Positions 53,262-61,942 of a stretch of DNA of 61,942 nt are shown here, one piece after another (position 1 is the first letter of the stretch; each line of letters opens with the position of its first letter). The position numbers and the translations under genes are program-made. The notes beneath the pieces were generated by a model, which did not search any database, was not told where the DNA came from, and was given only the letters and a program-made list of their open reading frames with translations. The stretch comes from Streptococcus mitis subsp. hohhotensis (GTDB lineage: Bacteria; Bacillota; Bacilli; Lactobacillales; Streptococcaceae): positions 1-61,942 of the forward strand of contig NZ_JAIRCA020000013.1 of NCBI RefSeq assembly GCF_020089495.2. The letters run 5' to 3'.

Positions 53262-53270
53262 TGGTATAAT
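53262..53270 (+). promoter_or_regulatory. Extended -10 promoter of trmK
   Basis: TGGTATAAT with perfect TATAAT at 53265-53270; no -35 at normal spacing (TTGCCA at 53247 is too close). Confidence 0.6.
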
Positions 53271-53303
53271 AAGAGGTAACAGAGTTTTGGAAAGTGAGAG
53301 AAG

Positions 53304-53981
53304 ATGATTTCAAAGAGATTAGAATTAGTGGCGTCCTTTGTGCCACAGGGGGCCATTTTACTAGATGTGGGAAGTGACCATGCTTATCTGCCAATTGAGT
53401 TGGTTGAGAAAGGCCAAATCGAAGGAGCTATTGCAGGGGAGGTGGTGGAAGGTCCTTACCAGTCTGCGGTTAAAAATGTTGAGATTCACGGCCTAAAGGA
53501 GAAAATCCAAGTCCGTTTAGCTAATGGTCTAGCAGCTTTTGAAGAGGCTGACCAAGTATCGGTTATTACCATTGCCGGTATGGGAGGCCGTTTGATTTCT
53601 AGGATTTTAGAAGAAGGCTTGGACAAGCTAGCGCATGTAGAGCGTTTGATCCTCCAGCCAAATAATCGTGAAGACGACTTGCGTATCTGGTTGCAAGACA
53701 ATGGTTTTCAGATTGTAGCTGAAAGCATCCTAGAAGAAGCTGGCAAGTTCTACGAGATTTTGGTGGTGGAAGCGGGACAAATGAAGTTATCAGCCAGTGA
53801 TGTCCGCTTTGGTCCCTTCTTGTCCAAAGAAATCAGCCCAGTCTTTGTCCAAAAATGGCAAAAAGAAGTTGTTAAGCTAGAGTTTGCCCTCGGACAAATC
53901 CCAGAAAAAAATCTGGAGGAACGTCAAGTTCTAGTAGATAAAATTCAAGCCATCAAGGAGGTTCTCCATGCTAGCAAGTGA
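53304..53981 (+). CDS. trmK: tRNA (adenine-N1)-methyltransferase TrmK
   Basis: Methylates A22 of tRNA. The 225 aa protein has the Rossmann SAM motif [17 protein letters not shown] (about residues 18-34), the family DxGxDH/NPPY-equivalent [15 protein letters not shown], and [18 protein letters not shown]-terminal coiled-coil-like helix (about 175-222) is typical of the Firmicute enzyme. It overlaps the NIF3-family gene by 14 bases, the usual Gram-positive pairing. The ribosome-binding site GTGAGAGAAG is moderate. Confidence 0.93.
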   Translation: MISKRLELVASFVPQGAILLDVGSDHAYLPIELVEKGQIEGAIAGEVVEGPYQSAVKNVEIHGLKEKIQVRLANGLAAFEEADQVSVITIAGMGGRLISRILEEGLDKLAHVERLILQPNNREDDLRIWLQDNGFQIVAESILEEAGKFYEILVVEAGQMKLSASDVRFGPFLSKEISPVFVQKWQKEVVKLEFALGQIPEKNLEERQVLVDKIQAIKEVLHASK

Positions 53982-54765
53982 AGTAATTAACGCATATGAA
54001 GCATTTTGCCCTCAGGAATTTTCAATGGAGGGAGACAGTCGTGGCCTGCAAATTGGAACTTTGGACAAGGATATCCAAAGTGTCATGGTGGCTCTGGATA
54101 TTCGTGAAGAGACGGTGGCTGAAGCTATTGAAAAGGGTGTGAATTTGATTATCGTCAAGCACGCACCGATTTTCCGTCCCATTAAGGATTTGGTAGCTAG
54201 CCGTCCGCAAAATCAGATTTATATCGATCTGATAAAGCATGACATTGTAGTTTATGTTAGCCATACCAATATTGACATCGTTGAAAATGGTCTCAATGAC
54301 TGGTTCTGTCAGATGCTAGGAATCGAGGAGACGACTTATCTACAGGAGACAGGTCCAGAACGTGGAATTGGTCGTATTGGAAATGTTCAGCCTCAGACAT
54401 TTGGGGAATTGGCCCAGAATGTCAAGCAAGTCTTTGGTTTAGATAGCCTTCGAATGGTGCATTATCAAGAGAGTGATTTGCAGAAGTCTATTTCAAGAGT
54501 GGCCATCTGTGGTGGGAGCGGGCAGTCTTTCTATAAGGATGCTTTAGCTAAAGGAGCGGATGTCTATATCACTGGTGATATTTACTACCACACTGCCCAG
54601 GATATGTTGTCTGATGGCTTGCTAGCATTGGACCCAGGTCACTATATTGAAGTGCTTTTTGTGGAAAAAATAGCAGCACTCCTTACTCAATGGAAAGAGG
54701 AAAAAGGCTGGACAATCGATATTGTACCTAGTCAAGCATCGACTAATCCTTTCCACCATATCTAG
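53968..54765 (+). CDS. NIF3-family dinuclear metal-binding protein
   Basis: DUF34/NIF3 protein of 265 aa. Conserved pieces include [14 protein letters not shown] near the start, [13 protein letters not shown] and [18 protein letters not shown] with metal-binding His/Asp residues, and the C-terminal [15 protein letters not shown]. The family is widespread; some members are linked to GTP cyclohydrolase I-like or metal-chaperone roles, but no function is settled. AAGGAGG lies before the ATG inside the trmK end, and the 14-base overlap suggests coupled translation. Confidence 0.92.
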   Translation: MLASEVINAYEAFCPQEFSMEGDSRGLQIGTLDKDIQSVMVALDIREETVAEAIEKGVNLIIVKHAPIFRPIKDLVASRPQNQIYIDLIKHDIVVYVSHTNIDIVENGLNDWFCQMLGIEETTYLQETGPERGIGRIGNVQPQTFGELAQNVKQVFGLDSLRMVHYQESDLQKSISRVAICGGSGQSFYKDALAKGADVYITGDIYYHTAQDMLSDGLLALDPGHYIEVLFVEKIAALLTQWKEEKGWTIDIVPSQASTNPFHHI

Positions 54766-54781
54766 TTAGAAAGTGAAAACA

Positions 54782-55885
54782 ATGAAAAAAGTTGCCATTA
54801 TCGGAGCAGGAATTGTGGGAGCAACAGCAGCCTACTACCTCTCTAAAGAAAGTGACCTAGAGGTAACCGTCTTTGACCATGGACAAGGTCAGGCTACCAA
54901 GGCCGCAGCAGGAATTATCAGCCCTTGGTTTTCCAAACGCCGCAATAAGGCCTGGTACAAGATGGCACGTTTGGGGGCTGACTTTTATGTGGATTTATTA
55001 GCTGATTTAGAGAAGTCAGGACAAGAAATCGACTTTTACCAGCGTTCGGGAGTTTTTCTCCTGAAAAAGGATGAATCCAAGCTAGAAGAACTCTATCAAC
55101 TAGCCCTCCAGCGTAGAGAAGAGTCTCCCTTGATAGGGCAATTAGCCATTCTGGACCCAGCATCAGCTAATGAATTATTCCCTGGTTTGAAAGGATTTGA
55201 CCACCTGCTCTACGCTTCTGGTGGAGCGAGAGTAGATGGCCAACTCTTAGTGACTCGTTTGCTAGAAGCCAGTCAAGTCAAGCTGGTCAAAGAAAAAGTG
55301 ACTCTGACACCTTTAGCATCAGGTTACCAGATTGGCGAAGAGGTGTTTGATCAGGTTATTTTGGCGACTGGAGCTTGGTTAGGTGACTTGTTAGAACCCT
55401 TGGGTTATGCTGTGGATGTCCGTCCTCAAAAAGGACAACTCCGAGATTATCAGCTTGGCCAAGACATGGAAGCTTACCCTGTTGTTATGCCAGAAGGGGA
55501 GTGGGATTTGATTCCTTTTGCAGGTGGGAAATTGTCCTTAGGTGCTACTCATGAAAATGACATGGGGTTTGATTTGACCGTAGATGAAACCTTGCTCCAA
55601 CAAATGGAGGAGGCAGCCTTACCCCATTATCCAGTTTTATCTAAAGCGACTTCAAGAACTGAGCGTGTGGGAATCCGTGCTTATACCAGTGATTTCTCTC
55701 CTTTTTTTGGGCAGGTGCCAGAATTGGCAGGTGTCTATGCTGCTAGTGGACTAGGTTCATCAGGTCTCACAACTGGTCCTATCATTGGCTATCATCTAGC
55801 TCAACTGATCCAAGACAAGGAGTTGACCTTGGACCCTCTAAACTACCCAATTGAAAACTATGTCAAACGAGTAAAAAGCGAATAA
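54782..55885 (+). CDS. FAD-dependent amino-acid oxidase/dehydrogenase (DAO family)
   Basis: A 367 aa oxidoreductase of the DadA/glycine-oxidase type. The dinucleotide motif is VAIIGAGIVGATAAYYLSKE at the N-terminus, with KAAAGIISPWF after it (flavin contact). ILATGAWLGDLL and VRPQKGQL are typical of the DAO core, and the C-terminal GLGSSGLTTGPIIGYHLA binds FAD. D-amino acids or glycine are the likely substrates, unproven. I take the ATG at 54782 rather than the GTG at 54773 because it gives the canonical MKKVAIIGAG start. It follows the NIF3 gene by about 16 bases and is probably co-transcribed. Confidence 0.88.
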   Translation: MKKVAIIGAGIVGATAAYYLSKESDLEVTVFDHGQGQATKAAAGIISPWFSKRRNKAWYKMARLGADFYVDLLADLEKSGQEIDFYQRSGVFLLKKDESKLEELYQLALQRREESPLIGQLAILDPASANELFPGLKGFDHLLYASGGARVDGQLLVTRLLEASQVKLVKEKVTLTPLASGYQIGEEVFDQVILATGAWLGDLLEPLGYAVDVRPQKGQLRDYQLGQDMEAYPVVMPEGEWDLIPFAGGKLSLGATHENDMGFDLTVDETLLQQMEEAALPHYPVLSKATSRTERVGIRAYTSDFSPFFGQVPELAGVYAASGLGSSGLTTGPIIGYHLAQLIQDKELTLDPLNYPIENYVKRVKSE

Positions 55886-55924
55886 GAATTTTACTGAAAT
55901 TTTATCTACCCTCTAGGATGGCAA

Positions 55925-55953
55925 ATGACATTCCCTATCAAAAATGGTAAAAT
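55925..55953 (+). promoter_or_regulatory. galE promoter
   Basis: ATGACA (55925-55930), 17-base spacer, TAAAAT (55948-55953) with TGG ahead: one mismatch in each hexamer plus an extended -10. Confidence 0.8.
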
Positions 55954-55986
55954 AAGAAAAAATAATCCAAGAATTGAGGAAAGAAT

Positions 55987-57006
55987 ATGCAAGAAAAGAT
56001 TTTGGTAACGGGTGGAGCAGGTTTTATCGGAACCCACACAGTTATTGAGTTAATCCAAGCAGGTCATCAGGTTGTTGTGGTGGATAACCTTGTCAACAGC
56101 AATCGAAAAAGTTTAGAAGTTGTTGAGAAAATCACAGGAGTTGAAGTGCCTTTCTATGAGGCTGATATCCGTGATACAGATACCCTCAGAGATATTTTCA
56201 AGCAAGAAGAACCAACAGGTGTCATTCACTTTGCTGGTTTGAAGGCTGTCGGTGAATCTACTCGTATTCCTCTTGCTTATTATGACAATAATATCGCTGG
56301 AACTGTCAGTCTTCTAAAAGCCATGGAAGAAAACAACTGTAAAAACATCATTTTCAGTTCTTCTGCGACAGTTTACGGAGATCCTCATACAGTGCCAATC
56401 TTGGAAGATTTCCCACTGTCAGTGACCAATCCATATGGCCGTACTAAACTCATGCTAGAGGAAATTTTGACGGATATTTACAAGGCAGACTCAGAATGGA
56501 ATGTGGTCTTGCTTCGTTACTTCAACCCAATCGGAGCACATGAGAGTGGTGATTTGGGAGAAAATCCAAACGGTATTCCAAACAACCTCTTGCCATATGT
56601 GACTCAAGTAGCCGTTGGAAAACTAGAGCAAGTGCAAGTGTTTGGAGATGATTACGATACTGAAGACGGAACTGGTGTTCGTGACTATATCCACGTTGTC
56701 GATTTGGCTAAAGGTCACGTTGCAGCTCTGAAAAAAATCCACAAAGGCTCAGGTCTAAACATTTATAACCTTGGAACAGGTAAAGGCTACTCAGTTCTTG
56801 AAATTATCCAAAACATGGAAAAAGCGGTTGGACGTCCAATTCCTTACCGCATTGTAGACCGTCGCCCAGGTGATATTGCAGCCTGCTATTCAGATCCTGC
56901 AAAAGCCAAAGCAGAACTCGGCTGGGAAGCAGAACTCGGCATCACCCAAATGTGTGAAGACGCGTGGCGTTGGCAAAGCAAGCATCCAAACGGATTTGAA
57001 GACTAA
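55987..57006 (+). CDS. galE: UDP-glucose 4-epimerase
   Basis: Interconverts UDP-glucose and UDP-galactose. The 339 aa SDR protein starts with the NAD motif ILVTGGAGFIGTHTVIEL. The catalytic Ser/Tyr/Lys are in IIFSSSATVYGD and NPYGRTKLMLEE, and the substrate region RYFNPIGAHESGDLGENP is standard. GAGGAAAGAAT precedes the ATG. The glycosyltransferase gene starts 1 base after its stop, with no clear ribosome-binding site, so the pair looks coupled for glycan synthesis rather than galactose catabolism (no galK/galT here). Confidence 0.96.
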   Translation: MQEKILVTGGAGFIGTHTVIELIQAGHQVVVVDNLVNSNRKSLEVVEKITGVEVPFYEADIRDTDTLRDIFKQEEPTGVIHFAGLKAVGESTRIPLAYYDNNIAGTVSLLKAMEENNCKNIIFSSSATVYGDPHTVPILEDFPLSVTNPYGRTKLMLEEILTDIYKADSEWNVVLLRYFNPIGAHESGDLGENPNGIPNNLLPYVTQVAVGKLEQVQVFGDDYDTEDGTGVRDYIHVVDLAKGHVAALKKIHKGSGLNIYNLGTGKGYSVLEIIQNMEKAVGRPIPYRIVDRRPGDIAACYSDPAKAKAELGWEAELGITQMCEDAWRWQSKHPNGFED

Positions 57007-57007
57007 G

Positions 57008-57958
57008 ATGGTGATGTCAATCATTGTCCCCTGTTTAAACGAAGAGGAAGTACTTCCTCTTTTTTATCAGGCTTTGGAAGCTTTACTTCCAGACTTGGGA
57101 TCGGAAATCGAGTATGTCTTTGTCGATGATGGATCAAGTGATGGGACTTTGGAACTCTTAAAGACCTATCGGGAGCAAAATCCGGCAGTTCATTATATTT
57201 CTTTCTCGCGAAATTTTGGCAAAGAAGCAGCCCTCTATGCAGGCTTACAATATGCGACAGGAGACCTGGTGGTGGTGATGGATGCAGACCTCCAAGATCC
57301 TCCTAGTATGCTGCTTGAGATGAAAGCTTTACTAGACCAAAATGCAGACTTGGACTGTGTTGGAACACGGAGAACCAGCCGAGAAGGGGAACCCTTCTTT
57401 CGCAGTTTCTGTGCTAATATATTTTACCGCCTTATGCAAAAAATTAGCCCAGTAGCCTTGCCCTCAGGTGTTCGTGATTTTCGCATGATGAGAAGGCCTG
57501 TAGTCGATGCTATTTTAAGCTTGACTGAGTCCAATCGTTTTTCTAAGGGGCTTTTTGCCTGGATCGGCTTTAAAACCCACTATCTGGACTATCCAAATGT
57601 CGAAAGGCAGGCTGGCAAGACCAGTTGGAGTTTTAGGCAACTCTTTTTCTACTCTATTGAAGGGATTGTTAACTTTTCAGATTTTCCCTTGATTATAGCC
57701 TTTGTAGCTGGTCTCCTATCTTGTTTTATTTCTCTGCTTATGACCTTTTTTGTCGTGGTTCGAACCCTCATTTTGGGCAATCCGACATCAGGTTGGACCT
57801 CTCTGATGGCTGTTATTCTCTTTCTTGGAGGCATTCAACTCTTGACCATTGGGATTCTCGGCAAGTATATCAGTAAGATTTATCTAGAGACTAAAAAAAG
57901 ACCACTTTATCTTATTAGAGAAAAAAGTGATCTTCCTATTTTGACCGAAAAAAAATAG
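57008..57958 (+). CDS. Family 2 glycosyltransferase (GtrB/DPM1-like)
   Basis: A 316 aa membrane glycosyltransferase. The GT2 domain has MSIIVPCLNEEEVLPLFYQ, VFVDDGSSDGT, and DADLQDPPSML (the DxD metal site), with SRNFGKEAALYAGL between. Two C-terminal membrane helices (about 230-255 and 268-290) match GtrB/bactoprenol-glucosyl-type enzymes that load a sugar on a lipid carrier. The frame is open upstream inside galE, but ATG 57008 (or 57014) fits the domain start. It is coupled to galE, so a UDP-sugar donor is plausible. Confidence 0.9.
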   Translation: MVMSIIVPCLNEEEVLPLFYQALEALLPDLGSEIEYVFVDDGSSDGTLELLKTYREQNPAVHYISFSRNFGKEAALYAGLQYATGDLVVVMDADLQDPPSMLLEMKALLDQNADLDCVGTRRTSREGEPFFRSFCANIFYRLMQKISPVALPSGVRDFRMMRRPVVDAILSLTESNRFSKGLFAWIGFKTHYLDYPNVERQAGKTSWSFRQLFFYSIEGIVNFSDFPLIIAFVAGLLSCFISLLMTFFVVVRTLILGNPTSGWTSLMAVILFLGGIQLLTIGILGKYISKIYLETKKRPLYLIREKSDLPILTEKK

Positions 57959-58024
57959 AGAGAAAAGACTATAATTTTACATGGAAATATGCTAAACTAG
58001 AAGGAGTGGATTACCGCCATTGAT

Positions 58025-58231
58025 TTAGGATTCCTGGTTTCCAATCAGGGCGCGAGTTGGGCAATTTTTAACAGCCTCTACGACGTCCTGGCTAGGAGAA
58101 ATTTCTTTTTCCAGTTGATCAGGATCATCGTAAAAACGCACGATTCCATTATCGTGGTAATCAAATAAATCAGAATAAGTTTGGCAAAGCCCACAGGCGA
58201 TACATCGTTCAGGTATAAGTGTGATTTTCAT
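58025..58231 (-). CDS. Single-cluster [4Fe-4S] ferredoxin
   Basis: A 68 aa Fer-type electron carrier with CIACGLCQTYSDLF (CxxCxxC, about residues 10-16) and the distant fourth ligand in VKNCPTRAL. Only one cluster can be bound. The residues between are acidic, typical of Bacillus-type ferredoxins. I use the ATG at 58231; the frame is open upstream but would read through the promoter of the LysM gene. No Shine-Dalgarno is present; the -10 box is so close that the transcript would begin at the ATG. It is divergent from the LysM gene. Confidence 0.88.
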   Translation of the reverse strand: MKITLIPERCIACGLCQTYSDLFDYHDNGIVRFYDDPDQLEKEISPSQDVVEAVKNCPTRALIGNQES

Positions 58232-58237
58232 ATTTAT

Positions 58238-58266
58238 ATTGTAATAAGAAAAGTAAAAAAAAACAA
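58238..58266 (-). promoter_or_regulatory. Ferredoxin promoter, leaderless type
   Basis: On -, TTGTTT (58261-58266), 17-base spacer, TACAAT (58238-58243), then 6 bases to the A of the ATG. The -35 overlaps the leader of the divergent LysM gene. Confidence 0.6.
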
Positions 58267-58276
58267 GGAGTAAGGT

Positions 58277-58762
58277 ATGGCAAAAGAACCGTGGCAAGAA
58301 GATATTTATGAAAATCAAGAAGAAACGAGAGCAGGCCGTCGTTCGCGATCACAGGGTGGTGGAGTTATAGCGAATCGTATCTTGACTATTTTAGCTAGTA
58401 TTTTCTTTGTGATTGTAGTCGTAATGATTATTGTTCTGATCTATCTTTCATCAGGTGGGAGTAATCGCACGGCAGCCTTGAAAGATTTTCACGATTCTGA
58501 TGCAAATGTAGTACAGATTTCATCTTCTAGTAGTTCAGAGCAGGCATCTTCTGGTTCGGAGGAAAAGGTAGAAGAGTCATCTAGTAGTTCAGAACATCCA
58601 ACTGATCCAGAAGGGACGACAAAAGTCTTAGCTGGAGAAGGAGAAGCAGCCATTGCAGCTCGCGCTGGGATTTCGATTGCGCAGTTAGAGGCTTTGAATC
58701 CTGGGCACATGGCTACAGGATCTTGGTTTGCTAATCCAGGTGATGTTGTTAAAATCAAATAG
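58277..58762 (+). CDS. Membrane-anchored LysM protein
   Basis: A 161 aa protein with a charged cytoplasmic start, one membrane helix (about residues 35-57: [20 protein letters not shown]), a low-complexity Ser/Glu linker (about 80-112), and a C-terminal LysM-type domain ending [27 protein letters not shown] (quoted in part). The LysM copy lacks the usual first strand motif YTVKxGDTL, reading [18 protein letters not shown] instead, so binding to peptidoglycan is likely but not certain. AAGGAGTAAGGT precedes the ATG. cmk follows 8 bases downstream. Confidence 0.85.
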   Translation: MAKEPWQEDIYENQEETRAGRRSRSQGGGVIANRILTILASIFFVIVVVMIIVLIYLSSGGSNRTAALKDFHDSDANVVQISSSSSSEQASSGSEEKVEESSSSSEHPTDPEGTTKVLAGEGEAAIAARAGISIAQLEALNPGHMATGSWFANPGDVVKIK

Positions 58763-58770
58763 GAGTTGAT

Positions 58771-59442
58771 ATGAAAACAATTCAAATTGCTATTGACGGC
58801 CCTGCTTCAAGTGGTAAGAGTACGGTCGCAAAGATTATTGCTAAAGACTTTGGATACACCTACCTAGATACAGGTGCTATGTATCGTGCGGCGACCTATA
58901 TGGCTCTCAAGAACCAGTTAGGAGTGGAAGAGATTGAGGAGCTTTTAGCCTTGTTGGACCAGCATCCAATCAGTTTTGGACGTTCAGAAACTGGAGAACA
59001 GCTTGTCTTTGTAGGGGATGTGGATATTACCCATCCTATCCGTGAAAATGAAGTGACCAATCATGTTTCAGCCATTGCAGCAATTCCTCAAGTACGTGAG
59101 AAACTAGTTTCCCTCCAACAAGAAATTGCCCAACAAGGCGGTATTGTCATGGATGGTCGCGATATTGGAACGGTTGTATTGCCACAAGCAGAATTAAAAA
59201 TTTTCCTAGTAGCTTCAGTCGATGAAAGAGCAGAGCGTCGTTACAAGGAAAATATTGCCAAGGGAATTGAAACAGACCTTGAAACTCTAAAAGAGGAAAT
59301 TGCTGCGCGTGACTACAAGGATAGTCATCGTGAGACTTCACCTCTCAAACAAGCAGAGGATGCAGTTTACCTTGATACAACTGGTTTGAACATTCAAGAA
59401 GTAGTTGAAAAAATCAAAGCAGAAGCTGAAAAAAGAATGTAG
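58771..59442 (+). CDS. cmk: Cytidylate kinase
   Basis: Phosphorylates CMP and dCMP. The 223 aa protein has the P-loop [19 protein letters not shown] at the N-terminus, the CMP-binding [10 protein letters not shown], the [10 protein letters not shown] loop, and the LID-type [13 protein letters not shown]. Length and order are standard. AGGAGTTGAT precedes the ATG, and the gene follows the LysM gene closely, so they form one unit ending at a terminator at 59451-59478. Confidence 0.97.
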   Translation: MKTIQIAIDGPASSGKSTVAKIIAKDFGYTYLDTGAMYRAATYMALKNQLGVEEIEELLALLDQHPISFGRSETGEQLVFVGDVDITHPIRENEVTNHVSAIAAIPQVREKLVSLQQEIAQQGGIVMDGRDIGTVVLPQAELKIFLVASVDERAERRYKENIAKGIETDLETLKEEIAARDYKDSHRETSPLKQAEDAVYLDTTGLNIQEVVEKIKAEAEKRM

Positions 59443-59450
59443 ATGTAGAA

Positions 59451-59478
59451 AAGCCGATAGATTGATATCGGTTTTTTT
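59451..59478 (+). terminator. cmk terminator
   Basis: CCGATA (59454-59459) pairs with TATCGG (59466-59471), A-rich before and a run of T after. Confidence 0.85.
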
Positions 59479-59484
59479 CTATAT

Positions 59485-59513
59485 TTGTCAAAATGCTGAT
59501 TTTAAGGTATAAT
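59485..59513 (+). promoter_or_regulatory. phnA promoter
   Basis: TTGTCA (59485-59490), 17-base spacer, perfect TATAAT (59508-59513). Confidence 0.85.
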
Positions 59514-59572
59514 AGTTGCTGTTCGAGAAATTTTGATTTTCAAAGAATACTGAATGATGATAAGGAGAAACC

Positions 59573-59911
59573 ATGAACAACCTACCAAATTGCCCAAAAT
59601 GTAACTCAGAGTATGTCTACGAAGACGGTGCCCTACTGGTTTGCCCAGAGTGTGCTTATGAGTGGAATCCTGCTGAAGTTGCAGATATAGAAGAGGGCCT
59701 TGTTGCTATCGATGCCAACGGGAATAAATTGGCTGACGGTGATACTGTAACCCTCATCAAGGATTTGAAAGTAAAAGGTGCGCCAAAAGATTTGAAACAA
59801 GGGACGCGCGTGAAGAATATCCGCATCGTAGAAGGCGACCACAATATCGACTGTAAAATTGATGGCTTTGGTGCCATGAAGCTCAAATCAGAGTTTGTGA
59901 AAAAAATTTAA
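59573..59911 (+). CDS. PhnA/YjdM-family protein
   Basis: A 112 aa protein of the family named PhnA or YjdM, long annotated with phosphonate use but of unproven function. The N-terminal zinc ribbon has [13 protein letters not shown] and [11 protein letters not shown] (CxxC...CxxC, about residues 6-29), and the C-terminal SH3-like half has [34 protein letters not shown] is a strong ribosome-binding site. The Pr6Pr membrane gene starts 2 bases after its stop. No phosphonate genes are in the window. Confidence 0.92.
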   Translation: MNNLPNCPKCNSEYVYEDGALLVCPECAYEWNPAEVADIEEGLVAIDANGNKLADGDTVTLIKDLKVKGAPKDLKQGTRVKNIRIVEGDHNIDCKIDGFGAMKLKSEFVKKI

Positions 59912-59913
59912 GC

Positions 59914-60543
59914 ATGTCGAAACACTATAAACTTGTATTTTATAGCCGTATCTTCTTGTTTCTAGCGGCTTTTACGGGAGTTTATCTTGAAATCGCCAAG
60001 CATGGTGGATTTGGGATGTTGCTCTATTATACGGTTCTGTCAAATCTGTTAGTAGCGATTTTTACGCTCTATCTTCTAAAGGTTATGAGCCGTTTAGGTG
60101 AAAACTGGCAAAGGCCAAGTCTCTTGCGCTTAAAAGGTGGGGTCACCATGAGTATCATGATTACCTGTGTGATTTACCATTTCCTCTTAGCGCCCATTGC
60201 GACTAATTTCTATACTCTAGAAAATTTCCTTTGCCACTATATCGTTCCCCTTTGGTTTTTAGCAGATACCCTCTTTTTTGACAAACAGGGTCAATATAAG
60301 ATTTGGGATCCAGTTGTGTGGACGATTTTACCCTTGCTGTATATGATTTTTGCTCTTTTTAATGGCTTGGTATTGAGACTTGATGTTCCTAATTCTAAGG
60401 TCAGTCCCTTCCCTTACTTCTTTTTGAATGTAAACAAGGGTTGGGATGTCGTGTTCAAGTGGTGTCTGATTATCTTTGTTGCCTATATGGTGGCAGGATT
60501 TATCTTCTACTTTATTAAGCAAATCAAGAGAAAGTCATCCTAA
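59914..60543 (+). CDS. Pr6Pr-family membrane protein
   Basis: A 209 aa protein with six hydrophobic segments (about 7-25, 36-56, 76-95, 105-125, 138-160, 185-205) and the sequence FTGVYLEI, TVLSNLLVAIF, HYIVPLWFLADTLF and YPFPYFFLNV-like YFFLNVNKGW, features of the Pr6Pr (FAR-17a/AIG1-like) group. Conserved Asn/His residues in helices suggest an intramembrane enzyme, perhaps a hydrolase like the eukaryotic AIG1 relatives, but that is inference. It follows phnA with almost no gap, so the two are probably one transcript. Confidence 0.8.
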   Translation: MSKHYKLVFYSRIFLFLAAFTGVYLEIAKHGGFGMLLYYTVLSNLLVAIFTLYLLKVMSRLGENWQRPSLLRLKGGVTMSIMITCVIYHFLLAPIATNFYTLENFLCHYIVPLWFLADTLFFDKQGQYKIWDPVVWTILPLLYMIFALFNGLVLRLDVPNSKVSPFPYFFLNVNKGWDVVFKWCLIIFVAYMVAGFIFYFIKQIKRKSS

Positions 60544-60669
60544 GACACAAGGGCTTCATTTTCGAGTTTAAGAAGGAGTCTATACACCAAAGAGGCTTCT
60601 TCTTTTCTTGCTTGTTTGATAACTATCAAAAGAGACAGAAGATTAAGAGAAAATATAGAAAGAGACTTC

Positions 60670-61821
60670 ATGAAACAATTTTTAGAACGGGCCAGTATTT
60701 TGGCTCTCTCCCTCGTTTTGATTACATCCTTTTCCATCTCGAGTGCCTTGCCAGCTATGTTTGACTATTATCAAGGTTATCCTAAGGAACAAATTGAGCT
60801 CTTAGCGAGCTTGCCTTCCTTTGGAATTATGATGATGTTACTACTAAATGGTTTCTTAGAAAAAATATTTCCTGAGCGCTTACAGATTAGTTTGGGATTG
60901 TTGATTTTATCACTGAGTGGAACAGCACCCTTTTGGTATCAAGCCTATCCCTTTGTCTTTGGAACACGGATTCTTTTTGGCTTGGGAGTTGGGATGATCA
61001 ATGCCAAGGCCATTTCTATTATCAGTGAACGCTATCAAGGAAAAACGCGAATTCAGATGCTAGGGCTACGCGGTTCTGCAGAGGTCGTTGGGGCTTCTCT
61101 CATTACCTTGGCAGTCGGCCAGTTGTTGGCCTTTGGTTGGACAGCTACTTTCTTAGCTTATAGTGCTGGATTTTTGGTGCTGACCCTTTATTTGCTCTTT
61201 GTCCCTTATGGAAAAGAAAAGAAAGAAGTCAAGAAAAAAACGAAGGAAGCAAGTCGCTTAACTCGGGAAATGAAGGGCTTGATTTTTATCCTAGCTATCG
61301 AAGCGGCAGTTGTAGTTTGTACCAATACAGCTATTACCATTCGTATTCCAAGTTTGATGGTGGAAAGAGGACTTGGAGATGCCCAGTTATCTAGTTTTGT
61401 TCTTAGTGTCATGCAGTTGATCGGGATTGTGGCTGGTGTGAGTTTTTCATTTTTGATTTCTATCTTTAAGGAAAAATTGCTCCTCTGGTCTGGTATTACC
61501 TTCGGCTTAGGGCAAATTGTGATTGCCCTGTCTCCATCCTTATGGGTGGTAGTAGCAGGAAGCATTCTGGCTGGTTTTGCCTATAGTGTGGCCTTGACGA
61601 CGGTCTTTCAACTTGTCTCTGAAAGAATTCCAGCTAAACTCCTCAATCAAGCAACCTCATTTGCAGTTTTAGGCTGTAGTTTCGGAGCCTTTACGACCCC
61701 ATTTGTTCTAGGTGCGATTGGGTTACTAACGCACAATGGCATGTTGGTCTTTGCTATCTTAGGATCTTGGTTAATTGTAACCTCTATCTTTGTTATGTAC
61801 CTACTTCAAAAGAGAGCTTAG
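60670..61821 (+). CDS. MFS transporter
   Basis: A 383 aa major facilitator protein with about twelve hydrophobic segments. The frame is open from 60616, but ATG 60670 gives MKQFLERASILALSLVLITSF, so I start there; the upstream AAAGAGA is a moderate ribosome-binding site. The conserved MFS loop between helices 2 and 3 appears as GFLEKIFPERLQISLG, and GTRILFGLGVGMINAKA fits helix 4. No substrate is indicated. About 125 bases separate it from the Pr6Pr gene. Confidence 0.85.
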   Translation: MKQFLERASILALSLVLITSFSISSALPAMFDYYQGYPKEQIELLASLPSFGIMMMLLLNGFLEKIFPERLQISLGLLILSLSGTAPFWYQAYPFVFGTRILFGLGVGMINAKAISIISERYQGKTRIQMLGLRGSAEVVGASLITLAVGQLLAFGWTATFLAYSAGFLVLTLYLLFVPYGKEKKEVKKKTKEASRLTREMKGLIFILAIEAAVVVCTNTAITIRIPSLMVERGLGDAQLSSFVLSVMQLIGIVAGVSFSFLISIFKEKLLLWSGITFGLGQIVIALSPSLWVVVAGSILAGFAYSVALTTVFQLVSERIPAKLLNQATSFAVLGCSFGAFTTPFVLGAIGLLTHNGMLVFAILGSWLIVTSIFVMYLLQKRA

Positions 61822-61872
61822 GATTGGTTGAGTCCACTGAAAAAACAGGTCTCTTACTTTTAATGAAATGAA

Positions 61873-61919
61873 AACCGAGGAATCTCTCGTTAATTTGAGC
61901 GAATTCCTCGGTTATTTTG
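61873..61919 (+). terminator. MFS gene terminator
   Basis: AACCGAGGAAT (61873-61883) pairs with ATTCCTCGGTT (61903-61913), followed by ATTTTG. Sequence continues to 61942 without a further gene. Confidence 0.8.
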
Positions 61920-61942
61920 TATTTATTAAGGTCATAATTCGT

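Noticed and set aside
60540..60737. 65-codon frame on - between the Pr6Pr and MFS genes
   Set aside because: Shadow frame antisense to the MFS start, without a ribosome-binding site or motif.

Overview
This window reads as chromosome of a mitis-group Streptococcus (S. pneumoniae, S. mitis or a close relative). The basis is low GC, gene order I recognise from pneumococcus (ftsA-ftsZ-ylmEFGH-divIVA-ileS; psaBCA-tpx beside pepO; thrS, rpsO, cadD; trmK through cmk), a BOX-type repeat and a PsaR-type operator. I see no rRNA, tRNA, CRISPR array, prophage or intact insertion sequence.

Layout. 1-6150: ftsA and ftsZ with the ylm cluster and divIVA, all on +. 6160-9195: T-box-controlled ileS. 9196-13713: repeats, a nucleotidyltransferase, gpmA and a GH95 fucosidase. 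13844-17255: a two-gene FtsX-type ABC transporter. 17351-20855 (-): thiol peroxidase and the manganese transporter psaBCA, with a PsaR operator and divergent pepO. 22991-27931: metallo-beta-lactamase-fold hydrolase, a small exported protein with a decayed paralogue, relA, dtd and two tandem membrane paralogues. 28051-33248: pnuC, psaR, a phosphoesterase, an Rrf2 regulator, a DUF218 protein and a DUF2974 lipase-like protein. 33372-34848: a TetR regulator, a membrane-anchored ferredoxin-reductase-like protein and two matching palindromic operators. 35222-36866: a BceRS-like two-component system.

37279-41767 is the most disturbed part. An XRE regulator with three in-frame stops runs into a C-terminal radical-SAM/SPASM fragment, followed by an intact ABC exporter; I read this as the wreck of a modified-peptide (RiPP) locus. 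Next come a truncated DUF389 gene, a TMEM175 fragment, an unassigned ORF, a small K+ channel and the full DUF389 gene. The two DUF389 copies share 214 identical bases after a diverged first half, which suggests gene conversion or a recombined duplication.

41918-46330: thrS with a MazG-like gene behind a second T-box, rpsO with a structured leader, and a cadD metal transporter whose flanks carry duplicated repeats and terminators. Ahead of cadD are a palindromic operator and a short Cys-rich upstream ORF that could pair with the cadD ribosome-binding site. 46434-49940: a ferric-siderophore ABC operon ending in an enterochelin-esterase-like hydrolase. 49984-61821: plsC, a P-type ATPase, trmK, NIF3, an amino-acid-oxidase-like enzyme, galE, a glycosyltransferase, a ferredoxin, a LysM protein, cmk, phnA, a Pr6Pr membrane protein and an MFS transporter.

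Metal handling recurs: psaBCA and PsaR (Mn), cadD (Cd/Zn), siderophore uptake (Fe) and a cation P-type ATPase. Three genes (GH95, the P-type ATPase and the ferredoxin) have promoter-like -10 boxes placed so that transcription would start at or close to the start codon, which suggests leaderless mRNAs. All functions are inferred from the sequence alone.
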